Positions 1-24,700 of a stretch of 26,323 bases of DNA are shown here, one piece after another. A program made the position numbers and the translations under genes. Numbering within the stretch: the stretch's first letter is position 1; every line of letters starts with the position of its first letter. Source of the stretch: Saccoglossus kowalevskii (Eukaryota; Hemichordata; Enteropneusta; Harrimaniidae); the NCBI RefSeq assembly GCF_000003605.2, contig NW_003128371.1, forward strand, positions 156,071-182,393, in the 5' to 3' direction. The notes below the pieces were generated by a model. That model made no database searches and was not told the DNA's origin. It saw nothing but the letters and a program-made list of their open reading frames with translations.

Positions 1-297
1 CCTATATATGTAATATCAAAGCAATTGGGCTTGCGGTTTATAACAAGAAGTTGAAAATATCACTTTTTACTAAAAATGACAAAAATATTCACCAAAATTA
101 GAGAATTGAAGATATCATCATGAAATGAACAAATCTGAGAGAGGTCTACCCAAGGTACATATACACCAAGTATCAAAGCATTCAGGCTTGTAGTTTTCAA
201 GAAGAAGTCGAAAAAGTAAAACATTGACACGGACGACGACGGACAATCACTCATATGATAAGCTCCGCTCGACAAAGTCGACAGCGGAGCTAAAAGG
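1..297 (+). repeat. ~155-bp repeat with hairpin tail, in KLHDC4 intron 6
   Basis: The unit begins ATCAAAGCAATTGGGCTTG at about 13, continues through a gene-free AT-rich body (ACAAAAATATTCACCAAAAT) and starts again at 171. The second copy breaks off near 225 into GGACGACGACGGACAATCAC. It ends in a strong hairpin at 261-291: AGCTCCGCT and AGCGGAGCT, with inner CGAC/GTCG. The same body recurs at 757-1100. The GACGACGGAC plus AAGCTC...GAGCTAAAA ending resembles a dispersed repeat I associate with bivalve genomes; that link is from memory. Confidence 0.75.
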
Positions 298-433
298 GAA
301 TAGGTGTTCTCATGTAAACCATAATTTTGTTCTTCTGACTCTCTGATGGCCATTTTGAATGAAACTTCTTTAACACTAATAGATAGTATCTGTTATCATG
401 ACTACTATAATATCCATTTACATCATGTGACTA

Positions 434-15072
<14,639 letters not shown>

Positions 15073-15566
15073 TTGTGTCAATCGGTTATTGAGATGATAG
15101 TATCAGACTGATTCAACTACCCACATCAAGCGACCTAAAGAACCTTAGATTGATTGACCTGACACATGTTTTGCTAGTTTTTTTAATCGGAAAGTAGCAT
15201 TGCACCTTGGGAAGTCTCTGACAAAAGTCGTTTTCCGTTCTCAATAACAAGACACATAAAAGGTACGAAATTAGTGTCGTGCATTTGTTATTCCTTGCAT
15301 AAAAGCATGCTGAAAATATTTACATTTTTCAAATCGGGTGTTCAACAATACGACTGCACACCATCAAAAAATATAGCTGAATCCTCCCTACTCACTGAAT
15401 GTGGTTGTCTATGTCAGAATACCCGGATGTGTTGGCTGTTCCAAGTTACGTTTGCAAATGGCGGCTAGTTTCATGGAGATTTACTTAGTATTTAGCAGTT
15501 GATTTGGGCTAAATTATACCCTTATTTATGACTTCTGTGATACTTTAGCTACTTGGCATCTACACA
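15073..15566. promoter_or_regulatory. Shared head-to-head promoter region of KLHDC4 and ZCCHC14-like gene
   Basis: The two ATGs are 494 bp apart on opposite strands, so both 5' UTRs and both core promoters must sit here or in unseen upstream non-coding exons. A YY1-type site CAAATGGCGGC is at 15456-15466 and an ETS-type CCGGATGT at 15423-15430. These two motifs are common just downstream of start sites in TATA-less housekeeping promoters. No clear TATA box was seen. The bidirectional role is inferred from geometry. Confidence 0.6.
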
Positions 15567-16067
15567 ATGGTGTATAAGGAAGAAGTATATGAATGGTTTG
15601 GGAGACTAAATGGATCCAGTCGTATGGATTTTATATGCGGATTGTTGGATTTGTGTTTGCCGTTGGAATTGAGATTTCTTGGTGCCTGCATTGAAGATCT
15701 AGCGAGAAGAGACTACACTCATCTCAGGGATGCAGAAATCAGAGCAAATAATAAGTCAGAAATTGAACAGTTAACGGATATATCAAACCAGATAATTCGC
15801 AGTAAACTTATTGTTAGCATGGCTTTACTATATTCGTCGAATAGGAAATGTTCGGAGATTATTTTCAAGACCCTATCTCAAAATATGGACACCATCTTTA
15901 ACAACATAAACACGGAGCCAGGGAATGAAGTTTACGATGAATTCTTGTTACTATTGACTATGGCATCCTTTCACCCTGCCCTCATATTCCGTCAAAAGGA
16001 ATTCCTCAAAAGCCAGCTTGACAGGTTGCCGAAAATTCCGTCGCCACAAGAACACAGGAGAAGCAAG
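15567..16067 (+). CDS. ZCCHC14: ZCCHC14-like coding exon 1
   Basis: 167 codons ending in phase 0 at AGCAAG|GTAAGG. Conserved pieces in order: EWFGRLN (residues ~9-15), a CGLLDLCLPLELRFLGACIE block (~24-43), DLARRDYTHLRDAEIRANN (~44-62), IRSKLIVSMALL (~75-86) and DEFLLLLTMASFHPA (~125-139). The last has the family's Thr-Met-Ala-Ser-x-His-Pro sequence. The ATG has A at -3 and G at +4, and it begins MVYKEEVYEWFG, the family's expected N-terminus. Read-through of the donor meets a stop ten codons later (16098-16100), so the exon really needs splicing. Confidence 0.88.
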
Positions 16068-16464
16068 GTAAGGGCCGCAGTAATGACAGATGACGGCTGA
16101 TCACTGAACAGAATGGAGTAAAAATGTATGATCAGCATCACTGTGTTGTTGGACTGGCTGTCGTTGCTAGATGGCGTTCAGTTTGTTTATTTTCTCTTAC
16201 ACGTAAATCAACGGCCTGTGAAATATTGAGATGATATAGTTCACCTGGAATGATATTTAAATAATTATTATTTAGAGCCATTACATATTGTCACTCCAAT
16301 ATGGCTGCAAATCATGTTAAGCTGGCTCGTTTCAGTGGTTAAAGTATTTCTTTGAATTTTAGGAATGCTGCAATATCACTGAAAAGTCGCTGGAGCGACA
16401 GGAGAGTGCTTCTCCATCTCCAATACAGTCTCAAGAACCTACACTTGCAGCAGTATCAAGTCAG
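15567..16464 (+). CDS. ZCCHC14: ZCCHC14-like zinc-finger/SAM protein, N-terminal part (two exons)
   Basis: Gene-level entry; CDS is 15567-16067 joined to 16363-16464 or 16480, continuing to the right. The first 165 residues match the conserved N-terminal region shared by ZCCHC14 and ZCCHC2, and read closer to ZCCHC14. In vertebrates ZCCHC14 carries a SAM domain that binds stem-loop RNA and a C-terminal CCHC knuckle, and recruits TENT4 poly(A) polymerases to make mixed tails. Neither the SAM domain nor the knuckle is visible here, so the RNA-binding role is inferred from family membership only. A ZCCHC2-like protein or the common ancestor of both is the main alternative. Confidence 0.8.
16363..16464 (+). 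CDS. ZCCHC14: ZCCHC14-like coding exon 2 (probable)
   Basis: The acceptor is TTGAATTTTAG|GAA after a 295-bp intron. The phase-0 reading is open across 34 codons of Ser/Gln/Pro-rich sequence (ASPSPIQSQEP near the middle), typical of the low-complexity linker that follows the N-terminal domain in this family. There are two possible donors: TCAG|GTAATT ending at 16464 (phase 0) or AAAAG|GTATGT ending at 16480 (phase 1). I have no conserved motif here, so the call rests on frame and splice signals. Confidence 0.6.
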
Positions 16465-16482
16465 GTAATTCCACAAAAAGGT

Positions 16483-19400
16483 ATGTATTCAATTATGCAT
16501 GATATAAATTACATCCAAGAAATTTTGTTTCGGGATAAAAGAAGTGTAAAAAAAATGTATCATTTTTATGATTTTGTTTTAGGACCACAACAGTAACTAA
16601 ATGCTCTGGTAAACTATATTTATGTTCCATCTATGCTTCAAATTAGGAGTGTCTTTTCATGACATTTGCGTGGACTACGTTGACTAACAAAAATTGACAT
16701 TAGTGTGTGAATGTTTGTCATGTGTTGTGCAATATTGTTGTTTTTCCCTTACCCAACCTGTAGATATGATAGTAATATTTTACTAATAAGAAAATTAAAA
16801 AAAGACAGTTTTAGCTATTCTCCATCTTTTGTTGAAGGTTATGGATGTCGTTAATTGTTGTTGTAATTCATCATTGTAATTAAGATGAGTAGTATGAGCT
16901 ATAACCCCGCAAATATTTTTATTCATTGGGCAGACTGTAATTAATTAAGAGAAAATGTCTGGAAACCAATAAACCCATACGAGTATAGAGTATAGATCGC
17001 TCATTTTGTAAATATGTGAAGTGCATGTAGTAGAAACCTATTTATAGAATTTACTGATGTACTTTTATCCATTGAGTTCAATCGAACTGAGACTGTGCAG
17101 GTAATTGAATAATTCAATTTTAACCCTAACTATATTATATCATGTTACAAATGTAATTATTTACACCATTTTTTTTTTCATGCCTAGAACAAATGTATTT
17201 GACAGTGTAATTAAAATTGTAATTTCTCCATCATGTTATACATTGAGAATGGTGTTTGTAGATTAACTCTAAATGCTATTCAATTAGTAATTCTTTGAGA
17301 ATAAGCTACAGTGTGTGTGCAGCAGTAATGCAGTAAATAACAGTCAGGTAGAATAACCTGTTAAACACTGTTGACCTTGAACCTGAGACATTCTAATTGT
17401 AGAAAGTACAACTCAGGTTATGTAGTCTGTTCAACTCAGTTTCTAATATTTTCTGTTTTGGCTAATGCAGCTCTGAATATTTACATTTTCTCTTCTAAAC
17501 CCTGAGACAAAAATGGATGTACTGGATAATGTTGAAAGACACATAGATAGAAATAGAAATGTACTGACAATTACGGAACACAAAGTCCTTCATTAGACAT
17601 TACTTTATAAAACGAGTGATCACTCCACTCACCTATCACTCACCCAAATCATGACCCAGAAGAGCTAATTATTGATGTCCTGATACATATAATTTCCAAG
17701 AGATTTTAATCGTATACCATCCCTAATCACTTACATTACTGAGTTCAGAAGAGTTATTTTAAGCTCCCCAGGCATTTTTAAAAGGCTTGGCTGCTTCATG
17801 TGTTGTCAATTTGCCCCTGACAGAACTTTAGCTGGGACAGGTAATTTCAGAAATTGCCTGTGTGCTGTGGGCAGATGAATAAAGATATAACTTTTTCACT
17901 TACTAGCTAGATGGGGAGTGGCAAAAATGGCTTAAGGCTGCTTAATACAGTTTCTTTCTTTTGTTAGATTTTACAAATAGATTGCTTAGGGTCTGGGACC
18001 AAATTTTTGAAAAAAAAGTGAAATAACTTTATTAAGAGTTAATACATGGAACTCTATGGGGCATAAGTAAAACCCGAAGTTGAAATAAACATTTTTTTGC
18101 AATTTTTTTGAAAACAAGATAAAACAAAGTGTCTGGAACTGTACCTGAAACAAATGAAATCAGGAGGTTACGGTAAGGACCTACATTGTATTAGTAGAAA
18201 TACAACAGTTTCAGTAGTTTGCCCTATGGTAATTACATTGGCGACAAAACTTATCATGTGAGAACCCCTGCACTTCTACTTCAAACCTGTCCACGAACGA
18301 GGATCAATATTACGATAATATAGAATAATAAATACAAGTTTTATTGTAGGCTGGGGCTTCGTCCATTGGGACAGGCATTTTTATTTGCTAACCCGACCAA
18401 TGAACAGACAGCTCTTACTTTTAATGTCAACCCCTGCCCTTTTCAGGATAAGCTTTTCCGCTAGCACAGAGATCATAAGTCTTGTCTCAATCAGTCAGTC
18501 AATTGTATAATCTCTGTGCTTTACCTGATTGGCTTGCAGCTTATTAGTTACTGCGTAATGACTGTTTTTCTCCAATCAGCTGTGTAATTGCATCATGTGT
18601 GAGTTTAAAATTGTGATAAGTAGTGCCAGAAGCCTTAGTATCAATGGAACCTTAGTAGAAAATCTGAATGATATAATAAAATCTGAATGATATACTCAGT
18701 GAAAACATTGTCGTAAATCATAAACTTCATTGCCTTACTAAAAAAGCAAACATTTGATTTCAACTTCACTACCATTTCAAGTGCTGGTCCTTCCATGGTA
18801 TTATTAGAAAGTCCATTGGGTTTGGTGGTATTTTCAACCATTCACAAAAGTGTGAAAACAAATTAATTGTATTGCTCAGTTTCTTTACACAAAGTTTTTA
18901 AGACATGCTGTTATATATCAATTTTGAAAAACAAAGTGTCATTTCTTTGTAAATTGTTAGCAATCTAGGTGGGCTACTAGCTTAGAATAATGGTATCCCT
19001 AGGACTACATGAATTGGTAGTATGTACCATATATGGGCATCATATTATTATTATTTTATTTATATATTACATTTCTTATTAAGTGGAATCAGTATTATTA
19101 TACCTCTCTAAAATACCGTCTTTTATGGACAATGTGACATTCACACTAACAAAACAAAGACAAATATATGTATACTACACAGATGTTACCTGTAATCTGT
19201 TATTACCGGATATTAGATGCAATCTAATCTGGAGATAAATCCCAGTTCATTTGTTGCCAAAATCATGTGAGTTCTCATCGTATTAAATAATCACAGGTTT
19301 GTCTACATGAAATAATATAATGTTTCAGAATTATCAAGTCATTATTACAGAAAAACATGCGAAAACAAAACAAAAAATGTCACCTGGGGTTAAGCTTTAT

Positions 19401-22400
19401 CTTACCTTTTATTAAAATTTCCGATTGTATTATACAAGTTTTTTTTTTTTTACCAAAATCATGTGTGTACAAGTATTGTAATGCTGCACCACTTAAAACA
19501 TTGCCGGAATGAAAGTTTTCTTTTAGGTCTATTTCTGGATGTAAATCGGTAGTGATTTTCTGAAATGCACAGTTATGTGTGAAAATGTGCTGGTCTTGTT
19601 CTTGTTTCAGGTATTTCATAACGTTTTTGTTTCTGGTCACTAAAGATTACTTTCTTCTTGGTTATTACCGCTACGCCAAGTTTGGGCTTAGATTATGTTT
19701 GCTAGAACCAATTGTGACCATGCACAGGGCACACCATCATTCGGTGTCCTTTGCTAAGCTGCTGTTAACAAATACAAACTGACACACGTGAGGCTCTGCT
19801 TCTGTTGCAAGTTTTGTTAACATTTTGTGGCGCAGTGATGTAGATTTGTTTTGAAAAAATGAAAAAGTAGGTGGTCCAAACAAAACTGAAAAGCAAAATA
19901 AAAATTTGAAAAAGTAACCAATACTTCATTCATGTAAATCCTCTTTTCTACATCACTAGCAATGTGCACAGGAACGGTTGCAAAATGGCGCAATAGAATG
20001 CAGAGTATTTTGAATGCATGAATGTATATTTATGTTGTCTTAAACTGAAGCTGCCGTACATTCTACTACAACCGTCTGGTCTGATCAGTGTGGAAAGAGT
20101 GAGGTGTAATGACTGGTGGGATAGAACTGTCTTGGTTTTGGTATTCTCCTTCCCAGAGTTCCTTTTGATTAGAACATTGAAAGTATCTCTGCTACCACAC
20201 ACCGCCACAAAACTTTTACTACGTGTATTTTTGGCCTGTTTTTGTTGTTAGAGGGCTTTCGTGTTGATTTCTTCTTACTGGTAAACAAATTTTAAAAAAA
20301 TGTTATCAATAGCTGATAATGATCTTTTCTTAAACTTGAAAAAAATAGTGAAATAGTTATAATTTACAAAGAAATAATTTTATCACGGAATAACATGGTT
20401 ATTAAGGTGTTACTTGGTTCTTCCAGTTTTCGCGAGAGCACAAAGTTTTGAATATAACACAGTCCCTCAACATTTTGAAAATATAAAATTGCATATATTT
20501 GATAATGTGCTTAATAATCCCGTTCCAAAGGTCGTCACAGTGGGTACTTACAATGTAGCCAAGCTATGTGTTCATTTGCACTTTGTTAACCAGCGCTAAG
20601 AGTCTGGACCAGGTATTAGATTTAGCCTGTATTTAACATTTCTTCGCCAGTATGCTAACGTTTTTGTTCTATTAACTAGTGAACACCACTTACCATTCCA
20701 ATAGTGTGTGTGTGTGTTGGGTGTGGGTGTTTGGGGGGTTACTCCAAGAGATAAATGCCATCAATATCAGTTCCCTGTTCCTCATCAATGAGAAAACTAT
20801 GATGTCCACTCAAGATCATATTTCCACCTTTGTGGGATGAATTTGGGTAACGCCTAAGTTGTAGTATTGAGAATAATTAGACATGGTTGTTCTGTGAGAT
20901 TTTTGAGATATAAATGACAAAAAAAATATGAAAACCAACTAACCACACCCAGCTTGTCTTTTTAAACCACTCTCACTTTTAACCTTTAACCTTTTGTATG
21001 GAGGTATGTTTATGTTGATGTGTTTTATTGTGGTTGCCATAATGTTTACTGTGAAGTCACACAAACTTTTCCATTGATTTGTGGAATCAAATGAATTATA
21101 TTCATGAGGCCTGCATTTGGAAACAAAAACTATAGTGTTTTGCATCTAGTCAACAACTCCATGTTTTGGAGTTTGTGGGAGTGAGAGGTAGGGTGTTATT
21201 GTCCTGAAATGAACCATGTGTACCATCACTTTTGTATTTTGCATTAATTAATAACAAAAAATCATCGCTTTCATTCCATGATTTTGTTTGAAAACAAAAC
21301 TGCTCATTTAGCATTTTTAAATTAGCCAAAACGTTGTTATGCTGTAAAATGCGAATGTTTGTAGTGTTTGCAACAATATCATGGCTAGTATTAATTTAAA
21401 CGTCTAGTTTGATCGTTTTGTACTGCATCGTGCATGGTCTAATTATATCACCGTTTGGCCTTTAGGAATTATTTAGCTCACAACCCGTCATATGTAAACT
21501 TATGAAAGTTGCTACAGGAGTTTTTTTTTTTTTAAATATACAGCTGTCACACAGTGGTTTGTAGTGTATTTACTTTGCCAGTGATTATGGTCCACACTAG
21601 GGTGTGCCCTCACCTACTCTCAGGGCAAGTATTCAATGCTGAAAGCAGGAAACAAAGTTTGCTTTCAACAATGTCTATGACTCATACTTAGCAAGTAAAC
21701 CACATTCTGAAAAACAAATAAGTCTTTTTTTTTTTTTTTTTAAATGCTCATTTTGTTTGTTGCTGGATAAAACAAGATCATATAGATCTGTAAAATGCAG
21801 GTAAAGATGGATATTTTGGTGTTTGTTATTAGAAGCCAAGGCATTTCTGATTTACAGGATAGTTGACTTTACACAGTATGTGGTGGTCACATGTAAAGGC
21901 CAAATGATTGTGCTCTTTTATAAACAACTTAAATGAAATGTACAATATTCAATGGTAGTATTTCATTTCTATTAGCATTCGGGGTTTTAAAAAAATTATT
22001 TCTAGTTTGAAAAATTAACATATTTTTTAATTCATTTAATTTTCTAAATGGCAAATTAGTCACATAATAATAATACAGTCTTCCCACTGAGAAATTACTC
22101 ATGATTATGCTCAACATTGAATTTCTTGCTACATTATAACACTTTGCCTGTCGAAAAAAATTAATTGTACACTGACAATTTTACTTCTCGTAAACATTAT
22201 TTTGGGTTAAAATGCTTAGTTACCTAATGAATAACAAGAATCCTATATACTTCCTGTTAGTTTCTTTAGTATTAGGTATCAAATTGTTGGTGTTGGTTTA
22301 AAGGTCGTTTGCAGACATTCAACTCATTAAATTTACCAAAATGTTTTTCTCAAAGCATCAAATAGCATCTTTCTAAATAAATTGTATTTCCGATCCTGAA

Positions 22401-22580
22401 TACCTGCTACAGACACAAAATTGATATAGGCCTCGGTAGACATTTGCTCTGTTTAAAAAATCTTTCAAAAAAATGCTTTTCAATGTAGGTATGTGCAATT
22501 CTTTTGTGTTTTACCCATAAACCATTGTAATAACCTAGGTCAGTATCATTTTTAAACAGTATGTGCAGATGATCTTTGTG
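16483..22580. other. Probable ZCCHC14-like intron or intergenic DNA, no gene supported
   Basis: No exon of the ZCCHC14 family (PX-like segment, SAM domain, CCHC knuckle) could be read here in any frame. There is an AGCACAGAGAT/ATCTCTGTGCT inverted pair (18463-18473, 18510-18520), a GT-rich simple repeat (20705-20735) and poly-T runs (21521-21533, 21725-21742). One open stretch (20427-20599) is bounded by a splice-acceptor-like CTTCCAG but matches nothing I know. Confidence 0.6.
16583..16973 (+). other. Possible alternative short terminal exon with poly(A) signal
   Basis: A good acceptor (TTTTGTTTTAG|GAC, AG at 16581-16582) follows exon 2 by only about 100-120 bp. Both possible exon 2 donors join to a stop within a few codons: in phase 0 the stop is TAA at 16598-16600, and in phase 1 it is TAA four codons after the joined Gly. 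An AATAAA lies at 16968-16973. Together these could give a truncated product of about 206 residues lacking the SAM domain and zinc knuckle. This is weak: such signals arise by chance in AT-rich intron DNA. Confidence 0.25.
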
Positions 22581-22582
22581 CT

Positions 22583-23400
22583 TGCTGTAAATATATTAAT
22601 TATTCACTGGGTTTTAATTTTTCTATTTTTGCAGTTAAATCACCAAATTAAATCTATAGTGGCCGTTCACGTTAGAGATCTTGGCACGTGCCGAGACTCG
22701 GGACCGAGTCAGCACGTGCCGAAAATTGTGTGTGAACGGTCGGGACTGAGTCGGCACGTGTCGAAAAGAACTCAATCTCAGTCCCGATAGATGCTTGGGA
22801 CCGAAACTCAGCACGTGCCGAGATTTGCTTTCTGAACGGTCGGCACGAGCCGAAATCACGCCCTGGGTGGTAAATTTAAGAAAAACATAAGTTGATTGAT
22901 AAGTATGAAATGACGATGACAGGAAATTCAGATATACTAGTATATGGTCGGATGCTGTAGTAATGAATGCAAACCGTCGTCAGCGACGTATATATATATG
23001 CTGCTGCAACCTCTATTTTACATTGACATGAAAAAAAATAATTGTGTTTCCAATATTCTTTGCCGTTCATGTGCACGATGGCTTGTAATAAACACCATTG
23101 TAACAAATGGATATAATTTCACTATAACAATTATTATTATCATCATCATATGCGTATCGTTTGGGCCAACAGATCGACGAATGAGAGCGTGATTTCGACA
23201 CGAGCCCAGTCGGTCCTAAATGTGTCCTGAATAACGTGAACACAACTGCTGTAATCCCTCTGCAAACACAACGGATTAAAAATTTCGGCACGTGCCGAGA
23301 TCCCGTAACGTGAACGTAGTATATATGAACATGTGAAATTACAATAGAACTCATTGTTTTACTGGTGGACATATGAATTTAAAACCCAGTGAAGATTACT
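22583..23400. mobile_element. TACTGTAAAA-family element, copy 5, split by a nested insertion
   Basis: The left half has GCTGTAAATATATTAATTAT then TTCACTGGGTTTTAATTTTT (from 22603), and the right half TTTAAAACCCAGTGAAGATT (23378-23397). These are the diagnostic arms of the family, 775 bp apart instead of the usual 120-200. The extra length is the separate inverted-repeat element at 22659-23319. Confidence 0.6.
22659..23319. mobile_element. CACGTG-rich fold-back element, unclassified
   Basis: The ends are inverted: CGTTCACGTTAGAGATCTTGG then CACGTGCCGA on the left, and TCGGCACGTGCCGAGATCCCG then TAACGTGAACG on the right. CACGTG cores occur at about 22685, 22713, 22755, 22812 and 23289, most inside GGCACGTGCC. 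TGAACGGTCGG appears twice (22733, 22833) together with several GGGACYGAGTC-like blocks. The middle (22870-23180) is unique and not convincingly coding. Family unknown; the terminal bases and target duplication are unclear (TA or TATA). Confidence 0.7.
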
Positions 23401-23911
23401 AACAATGTTATGAAACATGCTGTGGGCTGTATTTATTAATTAAAGCTGTGTGAGGATGTATACATGTATAGGCTTCCTTCTGCCCACTCTTCAGTTACCA
23501 TAGCAATCTAATTTTGGCTACTGTACATTATGTTATTTTCGCTACCAGTGATTGAAAAGGAATGTCAGAGCAATTTTGTTATTCTAAGAAAATGGCCTCC
23601 ATTTAAAAACATGAAAAGTAAATAAAACGTAAAAAAACATATTTGTTATTAATTAAGTGTGAATTACTAAAACATATTCCAATGTACGCGTTTCTGACAA
23701 AAATGTGATTTTTAGTCCTTCAGACATTACTTCTACTTTGTGTATGTCTGACATATGCTATGATAGTTTAGATTTAAGCTGGTATCTAGTGTAAGAAATA
23801 GACAAGGGATGAAGGCTCCACATTTTTTAAACTGGAAAAAACAGACGAACAGAATGAAAAATAAAATCTATAAAACATACCAGGTTGAAGAATACCTGTG
23901 GGTAGACGTGC

Positions 23912-24325
23912 ATTCAGGCTGAAAGATTGGACGTGTAGTCAAGGTGGTGACAGACGTGAAAACGGACGATGGAATGAAAGTCTATTTAAAAAAAAAAGCG
24001 AGACAGAGAAATACAAAAAACAAGCGTAATCGATGAAAAATAACAAAATTTGAAGATTCATGCATCATGAAAACATTAATATTCGTGTATTTTGTCGAAA
24101 ACGGGGTACAAACTTAGACAAGCATTTTGTTTGAAAGAGTGTGAACAGATAGTCAAGATGATGACAGACATGAAAACGGACGGATTGAAAGTCCGTTTGA
24201 AAAAAATTGCAAGGCAGACAACAATAAAAAACGAGCATAGTCGTTGAAAAATAACATAATAAGAAAATTCATGTATCATGAAAACAAAAATATTCAAATG
24301 TTTTGTGGAAACGGGGTACAAACTG
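23912..24325. repeat. Tandem duplication, ~213-bp unit, two copies
   Basis: TGACAGACGTGAAAACGGAC (23948) recurs as TGACAGACATGAAAACGGAC (24162). Both copies also have TCATG(C/T)ATCATGAAAAC and AACGGGGTACAAACT (24100 and 24310). By eye the copies are about 80 % alike. No coding role is seen. Confidence 0.75.
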
Positions 24326-24559
24326 AATATAACATTTAGCTACCACCACATTTAGTTAACATGTACGGAAACATCACTGCAATCTGAAACTAACTTTCAA
24401 TTTTATTCAATTAAACGGGAACATACTGTATATATTAAAAGTAATATTAGTGAACCACGGTCACGAGAACAACTAATAACTATTATGTGTTTGAAAGATG
24501 TGTATTGCGGAAAGAAAACGACTCGTTTGGGGAAAGATACTAGTAGTTCGATACGCAAG

Positions 24560-24700
24560 TACTGTAAAAACTCGATTAATTCGTGGTCTCTATTAGTTCG
24601 CGCACCCATTTTATTTTCGAACGCTAATTTTTAAATGTATCCTTTTAATTCGCGGCATTCAAAAACAGGTTTAAAATTGTATCCTATTAATTCGCGGGCC
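24560..24700. repeat. Partial MITE-like element with TAATTCGCGG subrepeats
   Basis: Begins TACTGTAAAAACTCGATTAA, the same style of end as the 185-bp element at 9081, and contains four spaced copies of a TARTTCGYGS motif (about 24578, 24593, 24647 and 24688). No matching right end was found, so the element is truncated or only one arm survives. Confidence 0.45.

Noticed and set aside
16098..16100. Treating the ZCCHC14-like exon as a complete 177-residue protein ending at this stop
   Set aside because: The last ten codons lie after a consensus GTAAGG donor at the point where family similarity ends, so they are intron.
20705..20735. GT-rich simple repeat
   Set aside because: Short microsatellite-type sequence with no special context.
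22944..23192. ORF starting MVGCCSNECK inside the E-box element, vaguely like the start of a THAP zinc finger
   Set aside because: The rest lacks the THAP spacing and conserved Pro/Trp/Phe residues, and it runs into an Ile-rich simple repeat. Not enough to claim a transposase.
23067..23372. 101-codon minus-strand ORF at the right end of the E-box element
   Set aside because: It crosses the inverted end of the element and has no recognisable domain; best explained by chance.
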